Positions 21,581 to 30,064 of a stretch of DNA of 64,000 nt are shown here, piece by piece. Made by a program: the position numbers and the translations under genes. The notes beneath the pieces are model-generated. The model saw only the letters and a program-made list of their open reading frames with translations, was not told the DNA's origin and did no database searches. The DNA lies in assembly GCF_014656475.1 (NCBI RefSeq), contig NZ_BNCM01000009.1, positions 83,911 through 147,910 on the forward strand, in the 5' to 3' direction. Numbering within the stretch: position 1 is the first letter of the stretch; every line of letters begins with the position of its first letter. Origin of the DNA: Sinomonas cellulolyticus (GTDB taxonomy: Bacteria > Actinomycetota > Actinomycetes > Actinomycetales > Micrococcaceae).

Positions 21581-22045
21581 CTACCCCAGGCGCGCCCGGA
21601 CGATCTCGCTGACGGCTTTGCCGTCGAACCGGCCGGCCACCTCGGCCGTGACGGGCTTCATGACCTGGCCCATCTGCCGCATCGACAGCTCGGCCCCGCC
21701 CGCGGTCAGGTCCGCGATCGTGCGGTCAACGATCGCCTCGACCTCTTCACGGGTGAGGGGCTTGGGGAGGTACTGCTCGATGACCTCTGCCTCGGCGATC
21801 TCGGCGGAGGCGCGGTCCTGCTCGCCGGCCTGCGCGTAGATCTCGGCCGTCTCACGCCGCTTGGAAGCCTCCTTCTGCAGCAGCGTGGTGAGCTGCGCGT
21901 CGTCGAGCGTCACGGGCGTCTTGCCCGACTTCTCGCGCGTCTCGATCTCGCCGAGCACGTTGCGTACCGTGGCGAGGGCCGTCTTGTTGCCGGACTTCAT
22001 GTGGGTCACGACGTCGGCCTGGAGTCGTTCTTTGAGCGTGGGCAT
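21581..22045 (-). CDS. GatB/YqeY domain protein
   Basis: 154 residues, full YqeY length. LKERLQADVVTHMKSGNKTALATVRNVLGEI is the start and the C-terminal GatB-like helical part includes MRQMGQVMKPVTAEVAGRFDGKAVSEIVR. The domain is shared with the tRNA-binding tail of GatB amidotransferase. Stand-alone YqeY is widely conserved but of unclear function, possibly tRNA-related. It lies downstream of the secreted protease on the opposite side of a short gap and converges on the YciO gene. Confidence 0.88.
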   Translation of the reverse strand: MPTLKERLQADVVTHMKSGNKTALATVRNVLGEIETREKSGKTPVTLDDAQLTTLLQKEASKRRETAEIYAQAGEQDRASAEIAEAEVIEQYLPKPLTREEVEAIVDRTIADLTAGGAELSMRQMGQVMKPVTAEVAGRFDGKAVSEIVRARLG

Positions 22046-22117
22046 GGCTACCTTCCTCTGGTGTGCAGACCCGCCTCGGAGGCTGGGCCCACCTCCCGAT
22101 CGTAGGCACGCGAGGGT

Positions 22118-23332
22118 TCAGGGGCACGGTGACGGGTCGCCCCACGGCGTCTGGGCGTCGTCGATTCGCCAGGCCTGGCCGTCCCACACCACGGTGTAGC
22201 GGATGCGCCACACGGAGCACGTCTGCCCATTTCGACCGTAGCGCGCCGCTTGGACTGTTGTGAGACGGGCGTCTGCGGTGAGAACGTCTCCGGAGCCGGT
22301 GACGCTGTCAACAGCGAGCGATCGCCAGAAGGAGGTGCCGAGCCCGGAGGCCCACTTCACGAATCCGCCCTGAGCCGACTGCTGACGCGTGCTGAGCAGG
22401 CTGAACGCTCCCTCATAGAGGCTCTGGTTGATGTAGATGCCGTGGTTGTAGAGCGTCTGGCCGACGTCGACGGCGTCCGGGTGCGAGGAACTCAGGGTGT
22501 ATGCGACTCGGGTAAGGTCGGCCGCGCTGCGGACTTGGCAGGCGGCCGCTGGCAGGACGGTGTTCTGCTGCATCCAGCTCGCGAGCTGCCCCCCTGCCGA
22601 AACGGCGTCTGCTGCAAGAGTCAGCCCGCTTCCTTCGCCTACAGTTCCTGAGACGACCCCCACTACGTCGCCGCCCATGGTGACGACGGGGCCACCGCTG
22701 TTCCCGGGCATTGTCGTAAGGTTGGCCTCGAACAGCCCTCGCACCAGCGGGAGTCCTTGATACTGGGCATGGCGGTCCAGCCCGCTGACACGTCCCGTGG
22801 TGAGGGTCAGCTGACGCGAGGACGGGAAGCCAAGTGCGGCGACGTCGTCGCCTGGCCGGGGTTCAACGGTGGCCAGCGAAAGCACCCGGCCGCTCAGGGG
22901 AGCGTCCGCCAAGAGCAGCGCAACGTCGCGCCCTTGGTCTAGACCCACAACTGACGCATGAGTGATCAATCCTCCCAGAGCAAGGGTTACCGACGCCTGG
23001 CCGTGCACCACGTGAGCCGCCGTGAGGACGTGGCTGGGATCAAGGAGGACGCCAGTGCCAGCCTTCGAATTGTCGCACGTGACTGTCGATATCCGCACGA
23101 CTCCTCCCTCGACGGCGGCGGCTGTATCAGCCCAACTCCGGGTCTGGGCGGTTACTGTCGGCGCCGCTGCCGTCACGGTCACGGTAGGCGCATCCGTTAC
23201 GGATCGGGGGACCGCAGCTGCAGCCGTACTGCTTGGAGTCGTCTGCGTGGTGGCCGTGGGCTGCGGGCTGCAGCCGGTCAGAAGGAAGGAGCAGACCGCG
23301 ACGAATACTCCAGCTTGTCCCATTCCCCACAT
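22118..23332 (-). CDS. secreted trypsin-like serine protease, lipoprotein
   Basis: 404 residues. The signal peptide ends in a lipobox (LLTGC). A Thr/Ser/Ala-rich linker precedes a chymotrypsin-fold domain with the triad visible: His in VLTAAHVVHG, Asp in GRDVALLLAD and Ser in TMPGNSGGPVV. A C-terminal extension of about 150 residues (from about 255) has no family I recognise. It probably acts outside the cell, perhaps in envelope stress or nutrient release. Its codon use looks less GC-biased than its neighbours, a visual impression only. Confidence 0.85.
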   Translation of the reverse strand: MWGMGQAGVFVAVCSFLLTGCSPQPTATTQTTPSSTAAAAVPRSVTDAPTVTVTAAAPTVTAQTRSWADTAAAVEGGVVRISTVTCDNSKAGTGVLLDPSHVLTAAHVVHGQASVTLALGGLITHASVVGLDQGRDVALLLADAPLSGRVLSLATVEPRPGDDVAALGFPSSRQLTLTTGRVSGLDRHAQYQGLPLVRGLFEANLTTMPGNSGGPVVTMGGDVVGVVSGTVGEGSGLTLAADAVSAGGQLASWMQQNTVLPAAACQVRSAADLTRVAYTLSSSHPDAVDVGQTLYNHGIYINQSLYEGAFSLLSTRQQSAQGGFVKWASGLGTSFWRSLAVDSVTGSGDVLTADARLTTVQAARYGRNGQTCSVWRIRYTVVWDGQAWRIDDAQTPWGDPSPCP

Positions 23333-23353
23333 GGCAGCCCCTCCGTGTTACAG

Positions 23354-23428
23354 GGGCGGCCCGCCCCCGTCGAACGTGGCAATCGTGCCACGCCGCAGTC
23401 TCGATGACGAGAGACGACGCGCGTCTCT
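23354..23428. promoter_or_regulatory. cluster of four short palindromes in a divergent promoter region
   Basis: Between the protease gene and the penicillin-binding protein gene lie four inverted repeats in 75 bases. They are GGGGCGG-C-CCGCCCC, CGTGGCA-ATCG-TGCCACG (23375-23392), TCTCG-ATGA-CGAGA (23399-23412) and AGAGACG-ACGCG-CGTCTCT (23410-23428). Their position just upstream of the protease start suggests operators or a structured leader. The regulator is unknown. Confidence 0.5.
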
Positions 23429-23619
23429 TTGCGCTCACTCTGTTCACGGGACAGAAGCTCTACCCGCGCTCCGTTCGCTGTACGCTGCCCCCGGCGCCTC
23501 TCGCCATCGCTCAGCCACTACGCAGGGACAGAGACGCTGATCGTGCTCACCTGCCGCCCGCGGCCAATAGCGGCCTTAAAGTTATCGTCCACGTCACACT
23601 GGCCCCCTAGGATCGGACC

Positions 23620-25788
23620 ATGGGCAGAGTCAGCGGCGCGTTCAAGGCCGTCGGGAGGCTCCTGGCCTTCTTCGTCATCAGCGCCGTGTGCGGGGCCCTC
23701 GTGGCGGGGATCTTCATGCCTGTGGCAGCGGCGACGTGGGGCGCCACGAATGGGACGGTGCAGTTCTTCGACGGACTGCCCACGGAGCTCACCGTCACGC
23801 CGCCGGCGCGTGTCACCCAGATCGTCGCAGCGGACGGCTCGGGCATCGCGACGCTCTACAGCGAGAACCGGACGCCGGTGAACCTGGACCAGATGTCACC
23901 CAACATCAAGAACGCCATCATCGCGATCGAGGACTACCGCTTCTACGATCACGGCGGGGTCGACACGACAGGCATCCTGCGCGCCGTCATGGCAAACGTC
24001 CGGGGCGACCGGCAAGGCGCCTCCACCCTGACCCAGCAGTACGTGGCCAACGTGCTCAAGGAGAACTCCCTGGCCCAGGGCGAGGACCCCACGGTGCTCC
24101 TCAACGGCCAGAAGAGCCTCGGCGACAAGCTGCGCGAGATGAAGCTCGCGATCGCGCTCGAGAAGAAGTACTCGAAGGACGACATCCTGGCGGGATACCT
24201 CAATCTCGTCTTCTTCAACACGCACGCGTACGGCATCCAGGCTGCGAGCCAGTACTTCTTCTCCGTCGATGCCAAGGATCTGACACTCCCGCAGGCCGCC
24301 CTGCTCGCCGGACTCGTCAACGGCCCGTCCGTCTACGACCCCACGCAGTACCCGGAGAGCTCTGTCGCCCGGCGCAACCTGGTGCTCGACGCGATGCTGC
24401 AGCACGGCTACATCAGCAAGAAGGACCACGACGCCGCCGTCGCCACCCCGCTCCAGCTGAAGATCAATCCACCGCACCAGGGCTGCGCCTATGCGACGCA
24501 GGCGCAGTACTTCTGCGACTACGTGCTCCACCAGATCCTCAACGACCCCGCCTACGGCGACACGCCCGACGCGCGCTACCAGAACATCACGCGCAACGGG
24601 CTCACGATCACCACGACCCTCGACCCTCGTCTGCAGGGGCCCGCGCAGGCCCAGGTGGACGCGACCGCGGGCGCCAATCCGGACAAGTGGGGCACCTCCC
24701 TCGTGACGGTGCAGCCGGGCACGGGCAAGGTCCTCGCCATGGCCCAGAACACCCGGATGCTTCCCGGGCAGGGCTTGGACTTTGTCACGAGCTACAACTT
24801 CAACGTGGACAAGACGGACGCCAATGGCAACGACCTGGGCGGGGCCGGAGGATTCCAGCCCGGATCCTCCGTCAAGCCGATCACGCTCACCGCGTGGCTG
24901 AGCGAGGGCAAGCAGACGGACGCGATCGTCAACGCGGCGCAGCGCCGCTATCCCCTCAACCACCCGTGGCGGGACACCTGCGCGAAGGTCACCGGCGCCT
25001 ATGACGACACGACGGTGGCCCTCGGCACCGCCCCCGACCTGCAGAATGACGAGCCGAACTGGTACCGGCCCATGACGGTGCGCGAGGGCATCTACCAGTC
25101 CATCAATACCGCAACGTTCGCCTCCGCGGCGGCCCTCAGCGACTTCTGCGACATCCAGCGCGCGGCAGACGCCCTCGGAATGCGCGACGGCGCCGGCAAG
25201 AACCAGAAGCTGGACCTCTCCACGCTCGGCAACCTGCTCGGCGGCATGAATGTCTCACCGATGACCCAGGCCTCCGCGTACGCGACGTTCGCGGCAAACG
25301 GGACGTACTGCGTCCCGTGGTCGATCGCCACGGTCAAGGACTGGCAGGGCAAGCAGCTGGGCGGGCAGACTCAGCAGTGCCAGCCGGGCGCCATCAAGCC
25401 GGACGTCGCGAAGGCCGTGACCAACGTCCTCCAGGACGTCCTCACCAAGGGCTCGGGCTACAACATCAAGGATGACGCAGGCAAGACGATCACGCTCGGG
25501 GTCCCGGACGCCGCCAAGACCGGCACCAACCAGTACAACAGCCAGACGTGGCTGGTGGGGTACACGAAGGGCCTCGCGACCGCCTCGTTCTTCGGCGAGG
25601 CACTCGGGAATCCCGAGGACCATCTGGGGCGTAACGTGATGGTCAACGGCCGGTTCTGGCCCAACATCGACGGCGCCTACATCGCAGGGCCTCAGTGGGC
25701 CTACTACATGCAGAAGGTCCTCGGCCTGTACGACCACGGCAACTTCGACCCGCCGCCCCCGAGCCTCATCACACCCGGCAAGAAGTAG
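23620..25788 (+). CDS. class A penicillin-binding protein (transglycosylase and transpeptidase)
   Basis: 722-residue cell-wall polymerase. There is one N-terminal membrane anchor (about 13-38). The GT51 transglycosylase domain carries EDYRFYDHGGVD and GASTLTQQYVAN. The transpeptidase domain has SxxK (PGSSVK, near 417), SIN as the SxN motif and KTG (AAKTGTNQ, near 632). It builds glycan strands and cross-links peptidoglycan outside the membrane. It is divergent from the protease, and its 3' end is shared with a strong terminator facing the ornithine cyclodeaminase gene. Confidence 0.95.
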   Translation: MGRVSGAFKAVGRLLAFFVISAVCGALVAGIFMPVAAATWGATNGTVQFFDGLPTELTVTPPARVTQIVAADGSGIATLYSENRTPVNLDQMSPNIKNAIIAIEDYRFYDHGGVDTTGILRAVMANVRGDRQGASTLTQQYVANVLKENSLAQGEDPTVLLNGQKSLGDKLREMKLAIALEKKYSKDDILAGYLNLVFFNTHAYGIQAASQYFFSVDAKDLTLPQAALLAGLVNGPSVYDPTQYPESSVARRNLVLDAMLQHGYISKKDHDAAVATPLQLKINPPHQGCAYATQAQYFCDYVLHQILNDPAYGDTPDARYQNITRNGLTITTTLDPRLQGPAQAQVDATAGANPDKWGTSLVTVQPGTGKVLAMAQNTRMLPGQGLDFVTSYNFNVDKTDANGNDLGGAGGFQPGSSVKPITLTAWLSEGKQTDAIVNAAQRRYPLNHPWRDTCAKVTGAYDDTTVALGTAPDLQNDEPNWYRPMTVREGIYQSINTATFASAAALSDFCDIQRAADALGMRDGAGKNQKLDLSTLGNLLGGMNVSPMTQASAYATFAANGTYCVPWSIATVKDWQGKQLGGQTQQCQPGAIKPDVAKAVTNVLQDVLTKGSGYNIKDDAGKTITLGVPDAAKTGTNQYNSQTWLVGYTKGLATASFFGEALGNPEDHLGRNVMVNGRFWPNIDGAYIAGPQWAYYMQKVLGLYDHGNFDPPPPSLITPGKK

Positions 25789-25816
25789 CGGCCCCTGGAG
25801 AAGCACCTCCGGACCC

Positions 25817-25862
25817 GGCGAGCGCACGACGGCGGGTAGGTTCCCGGCGTCGTGCGCTCGCC
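25817..25862. terminator. bidirectional terminator between the penicillin-binding protein and ornithine cyclodeaminase genes
   Basis: 20-bp inverted repeat with one mismatch around the loop TAGGTT; GGCGAGCGCACGAC is the outer arm. It sits between convergent genes and carries the GCGCACGACGGCGG signature. Confidence 0.88.
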
Positions 25863-25876
25863 ACGTGCCCGTGGTG

Positions 25877-26908
25877 CTATAGGCGGGCAGGTGCCGCCGC
25901 GGCAACGAGGCCGTATAGGTCCTTGGGGTCCTCTGGGGCGGCGATGAGGTCGATCTCCTCGGCGAAGTCGGTGCCCGCGACCATGTCCCGCACATAGCGC
26001 AGTGCGGAGAAGTCCTCGACGGCGAATCCGACCGAGTCGAAGACAGTGATCTGCTCGGGCGACGTGCGGCCCGGCCGCCGCCCGAGGAGGACCTCCCAGA
26101 ACTCGGTGACTGGGAAGTCGGGGGCCACTTGCTGGATCTCGCCCTCGATGCGGGTCTGTGGCGTGTACTCGACGAAAACGTCGCCGAGTCCGAGTATCTC
26201 TGGCTCGAGCTCGGTCTTGCCGGGGCAGTCGCCGCCGATCGCGTTGATGTGCACGCCTGCGCGGATGAGGTCAGCCGTGAGGATGGTCGCGTTGGTCTTG
26301 TCCGCCGTGCAGGTCGTGATGATGTCCGCGCCCTCAACGCATTCCGCGGCGGAATCCGTCACGACGATCTCCACGCCGTTCGCCGCGAGGTTGCGCACGA
26401 ACTTCTCTGTCGCCGCCGTGTCAGTGTCCCAGACACGGAACGAGGAGATCCCGAGCACCCTGCGGAACGCCAGGGCCTGGAACTCGGACTGGGTGCCGGC
26501 GCCGATGAGGGCGAGGACCTTGGAGTCTGGGCGGGCGAGGTGCTTGGCGACCATGGCCGAGGTCGCCGCAGTGCGCAGCGCGGTGAGGACGGTCATCTCG
26601 GCCAGGAAGGTCGGGTAGCCGTTGTGGACGTCCGCGAGAACGCCGAACGCCGTCACGGTCTGGTAGCCGCGCGCGGGGTTGGACGGATGGCCGTTGACGT
26701 ACTTGAACCCGTATTCGTCCTCCGTGCTCGTGGGCATGAGCTCGATGACGCCGAATCGGGTGTGGCTGGCGACGCGCGGGGTCTTGTCGAAGGCCTCCCA
26801 TCGCCGGAAGTCTTCCTCGAGGTAGTCGATCATGCTGGCGATGATCTCCTCGGGGCCCCTGTCTGCGGCCCAGGTGACCATGGCTCGGACATCGACGAAC
26901 TGCGCCAT
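25877..26908 (-). CDS. ornithine cyclodeaminase
   Basis: 343 residues of the ornithine cyclodeaminase/mu-crystallin family. It is close to true bacterial OCD: IELMPTSTEDEYGFKYVNGHPSN, VTAFGVLADVHNGYPTFLAEM and the Rossmann motif IGAGTQSEFQALAFR are present. The enzyme converts ornithine to proline and ammonia with bound NAD. The start at 26908 has CAAGGAGG just upstream. The Lrp/AsnC gene upstream and the inverted repeats between them suggest amino-acid-responsive control. Confidence 0.92.
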   Translation of the reverse strand: MAQFVDVRAMVTWAADRGPEEIIASMIDYLEEDFRRWEAFDKTPRVASHTRFGVIELMPTSTEDEYGFKYVNGHPSNPARGYQTVTAFGVLADVHNGYPTFLAEMTVLTALRTAATSAMVAKHLARPDSKVLALIGAGTQSEFQALAFRRVLGISSFRVWDTDTAATEKFVRNLAANGVEIVVTDSAAECVEGADIITTCTADKTNATILTADLIRAGVHINAIGGDCPGKTELEPEILGLGDVFVEYTPQTRIEGEIQQVAPDFPVTEFWEVLLGRRPGRTSPEQITVFDSVGFAVEDFSALRYVRDMVAGTDFAEEIDLIAAPEDPKDLYGLVAAAAPARL

Positions 26909-26965
26909 CGCGTGCGCCTCCTTGCGTGGATTGCGGGTACCCGTCAACGGTAGAAGCGGTCGATT

Positions 26966-26999
26966 TTCATCCACAATGAACGAAACGGATGAATTGTGG
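26966..26999. promoter_or_regulatory. interleaved inverted repeats, probable Lrp/AsnC operator before the ornithine cyclodeaminase gene
   Basis: Two overlapping inverted repeats: TTCATCC-N14-GGATGAA (26966-26993) and CCACAAT-N15-ATTGTGG (26971-26999). They fill the gap between the Lrp/AsnC gene and the OCD gene and are much more AT-rich than the surroundings. Lrp-family regulators bind such extended AT-rich dyads, so this is the likely site for the adjacent regulator. Confidence 0.6.
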
Positions 27000-27046
27000 G
27001 CAATGACCCGACGGAATGACATGCGCACCCACGCACAATGGTCAGT

Positions 27047-27478
27047 TCAGCGCAGAACCGAGCTCAGGAGCAGGCTTGATTCGCTGTTGACGATCCCTTC
27101 GATTCCGCGGATCCTTCCGAGGAGCGCGTCGAAGCCGCGCAGGCTGTCCGTGCGCACCTCGGCCACGAGGTCCCAGCGGCCGTTCGTAGTGTGCAGTGCT
27201 GTGATTTCCGGGAGCCCGCGGAGCGATGCGATGACGTTCCCCGTGCTGCGGCCCTCGACCTCGATGAGGGTGACGGCATGGATCTCCTCCGAGTCCACTT
27301 CCTCGCGGACGCGTGCTGTGAACCCCACGATGGTGCCTGAGGAGACGAGTTTGTCGATCCGGCTGCTGACCGTGGCCCGCGTGACCCCGAGCCGGCGCGC
27401 GAGGTTGGCCACGGACTCGCGGCCGTCCTCTCGCAGCGCCGAGAGCAGACGTCGATCCAGGTCTGTCAGTTCTGGCAC
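27047..27478 (-). CDS. Lrp/AsnC family transcriptional regulator
   Basis: 143 residues. The N-terminal winged helix (about 3-62) contains LARRLGVTRATVSSRIDKL, and the C-terminal RAM/AsnC ligand domain contains GNVIASLRGLPEITALHTTNGRWDLVAEV. Lrp/AsnC proteins sense amino acids as octamers or dimers. Its position directly upstream of ornithine cyclodeaminase, same strand, suggests it senses ornithine, arginine or proline. The gap to the dienelactone hydrolase gene upstream is only four bases, so these two are co-transcribed. Confidence 0.93.
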   Translation of the reverse strand: MPELTDLDRRLLSALREDGRESVANLARRLGVTRATVSSRIDKLVSSGTIVGFTARVREEVDSEEIHAVTLIEVEGRSTGNVIASLRGLPEITALHTTNGRWDLVAEVRTDSLRGFDALLGRIRGIEGIVNSESSLLLSSVLR

Positions 27479-27482
27479 GCGC

Positions 27483-28241
27483 TCAGACGGTCAACGTCGT
27501 GTCGAGGAGCTCGCGCAGGCGACGGAAGTGCTCCTCCGTCGCAGCCTCGTCGTAGGAGGACGTGTCGGCCATCGAGTAGCCGTGGGCGGCGCCCGGGTAG
27601 AGCTCGTTGGAGGCTTCAAGCCCGGCGTCGGCGAGCGCGGCGCCGAGCCGGGCGATCGCGTCGGGGCCCATGCTCCGGTCATGGTCGGCGTGGAGGAACA
27701 CGAAGCGCGCACGCGCGTTCTGCAGGCGGAGGTGAGGGCTGTCCGGCTCGTCGCTGGCGAGACCGCCTCCATGGAAGCCGCCGACGGCGGCGACCTCCTG
27801 TGGCTGAGACGTCGCCGTGCGGACGGCGAGCCGCGCCCCCATGCAGTAGCCCGTGGTCCCGATGGGCCCTGGCGCCACGCCGTCGAGGCGGCGCAGGGCA
27901 GCGATCCACGCCGCGGCGTCGGCCACCGCCTTGTCCGCGGTGAGACGGCCGACCCGGGGGAAGGCGGCCTGCCCGGCAGCCTGGCGCCCCTCGGGCGAGG
28001 TCATGTCCACTCCCGGTGCGAGGTCTTGGACCGTGCCTTCCCGGTAGAAGACATTGGGCGCGAGGACCACGTAGCCCCAGTCGGCGATCCGCTGGGCCAT
28101 CTCCTCGATGCGGGGTCGGAGGCCGAACGCGTCCATGTAGAGGATGACTCCGGGGAACGGGCCATCGCCCGTGGAGGGACGCGCGACGACGGCCTCGGCC
28201 GTCCCGTCGGGGGCGGGAATCTCGATGAGCTCGGTAGGCAT
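27483..28241 (-). CDS. dienelactone hydrolase family protein
   Basis: 252-residue alpha/beta hydrolase. The nucleophile is Cys in TTGYCMGARLAV; acid and base are Asp in FLHADHDRSMG and His in PGAAHGYSM, the usual C-D-H triad of dienelactone hydrolases. The family opens dienelactones in chloroaromatic breakdown, but many members have other ester substrates; no aromatic pathway is nearby. It lies between the MFS pump and the Lrp/AsnC gene with short gaps, so all three may form one transcription unit. Confidence 0.88.
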   Translation of the reverse strand: MPTELIEIPAPDGTAEAVVARPSTGDGPFPGVILYMDAFGLRPRIEEMAQRIADWGYVVLAPNVFYREGTVQDLAPGVDMTSPEGRQAAGQAAFPRVGRLTADKAVADAAAWIAALRRLDGVAPGPIGTTGYCMGARLAVRTATSQPQEVAAVGGFHGGGLASDEPDSPHLRLQNARARFVFLHADHDRSMGPDAIARLGAALADAGLEASNELYPGAAHGYSMADTSSYDEAATEEHFRRLRELLDTTLTV

Positions 28242-28275
28242 GGGCACAGGATAGCGGCGCGCGCTGGGCGCGGGC

Positions 28276-29958
28276 TCAGGCTCGCGCAGTCTCCCGCTCC
28301 GTCTCGGTCTGGGCGGGCCCACGCCGCCTCTCTCCCCCGGAGCCGAGGGAGAGGGTGGCGAGGAGTCCGACCACGAGGAAGCTCGCCGCCGAGAACGCCG
28401 CATAGCGCGTGCCCTCTGAGAAGGCAGCCTTCGCATCCTGGGCGACCGGTGCCGTGGCGGGCGTCGCGGCGAATCCGGCGATGGCTGCGCCCGAGCTGTC
28501 GACGACGGCCGAGACGATGGAGTCGCGCTGGCCCGCGGGCACACCGCGGCCGTCGAGGGAGCTGCCGAGGAGGCCGCCGGCGGAGGAGAACAGGACGGTG
28601 CCGAGGATCGCGATGCCCAGGGCCGAGCCGACCTGCCGCGCCGTGCTCTGGGTGCCGGAGGCCTGTCCGCTCAGGGCGACGGGGACGTCCTTGAGCACCA
28701 CGCCGGTCAGCTGCGCGGTCGCGAGCCCCACGCCGAAGCCGTAGATGAAGAGGAACGGGACCAGCAGTCCCCACGGGGTGTCAGGGCCGATGACGACCCC
28801 GAGGCCGGCCACCCCGACGATTTCGGCGACGAGGCCCACGCGGACGATCACGACCGGGGACGCGCGGTGGCCCAACGCCCCGGCGAGGCCGCTCGCCGCG
28901 AACGAGCCGATGGCCAGGGCCAGCAGGATGAGACCTGTGTCCAGTGCGCTGAAGCCCAAGACGTTCTGGAGCCAGATGGGCAGCGCGAGGATGATGCCGA
29001 ACTCCCCGAGCGAGACGACGAGTGCGGCCAGATTTCCGTTGCGGAACGAGGGGATGCGCAGGAGCTCGGCCGAGAACATGCTCGCCCGCCCGAGCCGCTC
29101 GCGACGGACGGCCCAGAGGGCGCACGCTGCGATGCCCACCAAGGCCACGGCGAACACGAAGGGGATGGGCGAGACGTCGCCAGGCCACTCCCACGAGCCG
29201 ATCCTCGGGCGGTGGCTCACAGCCCACCACCCATAGGTCCGCCCCTCGATGAGGGCGAACACGAGCGACGCCGAGGCGACGACGGACAGGGCCGCCCCTA
29301 CCGGGTCCAGTGGGCGGCGCATCCCGTCCTTCGATTCGGGAACCGCGGCGAAGGCACCGACGACGATCACGAGGGCGACGAAGATGTTGACCCCGAAGGC
29401 CCACCGCCACGAGAACGAGGTGGTCAGCCAGCCGCCGAGGAGGGGCCCCACGGCGGACATTCCGCCGATGGTGGAGCCCCAGACCGCGAAGGCGATGGCC
29501 CGCTCCGATCCCCTGAAGCCGGCGTTGACGAGTGAGAGCGTGGAGGGCAGGACCATGGCTCCGCCCACGCCCTGCACGAGGCGTGAGGCGATGAGGATGT
29601 CGCCCGTGGGGGCGAGGGCGGCGGCCACCGACGAGAGCGCGAAGAGGACCACTCCGAGCACCAGCAGACGCCGCCGGCCGACGCGGTCTCCGAGGGTACC
29701 GAAGACGAGCAGGAGTGCCGCGAATACCAAGGTGTACGACTCCTGGACCCACTGCACCCCGGTTGAGTCCACACCGAGGTCCTTGACGATCGAGGGGATC
29801 GCGACGTTGATGATGGTCGAGTCCACGATGATGAGCGAGACGGCCAGGCTGATCACGACGAGGCCAACCCATCGCCGTCGCCCGTGGCCGGTGGCATTCG
29901 CTTCCGCCGAGGCGGGAGCGGTGGGTGGAACGCTGCGGGACTGGGACCGGCGTGACAT
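28276..29958 (-). CDS. MFS drug-efflux transporter, DHA2 (14-helix) family
   Basis: 560 residues with about fourteen membrane helices. DHA2/EmrB/QacA features are visible: SLIIVDSTIINVAIPSIVKD in helix 1, LVFGTLGDRVGRRRLLVLG (motif A) and LVQGVGGAMVLPSTLSLV (motif C-like). It should export drugs or toxic organics by proton antiport. It has a well-formed promoter with a palindrome in its spacer, so it is probably controlled by a repressor encoded elsewhere. Confidence 0.92.
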   Translation of the reverse strand: MSRRSQSRSVPPTAPASAEANATGHGRRRWVGLVVISLAVSLIIVDSTIINVAIPSIVKDLGVDSTGVQWVQESYTLVFAALLLVFGTLGDRVGRRRLLVLGVVLFALSSVAAALAPTGDILIASRLVQGVGGAMVLPSTLSLVNAGFRGSERAIAFAVWGSTIGGMSAVGPLLGGWLTTSFSWRWAFGVNIFVALVIVVGAFAAVPESKDGMRRPLDPVGAALSVVASASLVFALIEGRTYGWWAVSHRPRIGSWEWPGDVSPIPFVFAVALVGIAACALWAVRRERLGRASMFSAELLRIPSFRNGNLAALVVSLGEFGIILALPIWLQNVLGFSALDTGLILLALAIGSFAASGLAGALGHRASPVVIVRVGLVAEIVGVAGLGVVIGPDTPWGLLVPFLFIYGFGVGLATAQLTGVVLKDVPVALSGQASGTQSTARQVGSALGIAILGTVLFSSAGGLLGSSLDGRGVPAGQRDSIVSAVVDSSGAAIAGFAATPATAPVAQDAKAAFSEGTRYAAFSAASFLVVGLLATLSLGSGGERRRGPAQTETERETARA

Positions 29959-29997
29959 GGGCGGAGCCTTCCGTGATGCACCGAGAGTGATTCGACT

Positions 29998-30026
29998 ATA
30001 GTATTTCTCGATTGTCGAGATATCAA
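29998..30026 (-). promoter_or_regulatory. promoter with embedded operator for the MFS pump
   Basis: On the minus strand: -35 TTGATA (30021-30026), a 17-base spacer, -10 TACTAT (29998-30003). The spacer is almost filled by the palindrome TCTCGA-CAA-TCGAGA (30006-30020). A dimeric repressor there would exclude RNA polymerase. A ribosome-binding site, GGAAGG, lies eight bases before the ATG. Confidence 0.72.
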
Positions 30027-30064
30027 CCCGCCGAGCGAAGCATGGCGCTCGCTACGATGGCGCC

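Noticed and set aside
22118..23332. The trypsin-like lipoprotein gene as a recent foreign insertion
   Set aside because: Its codon use looks a little less GC-rich, but no flanking repeats or mobility genes exist and I could not compute codon statistics; the claim is not supported.
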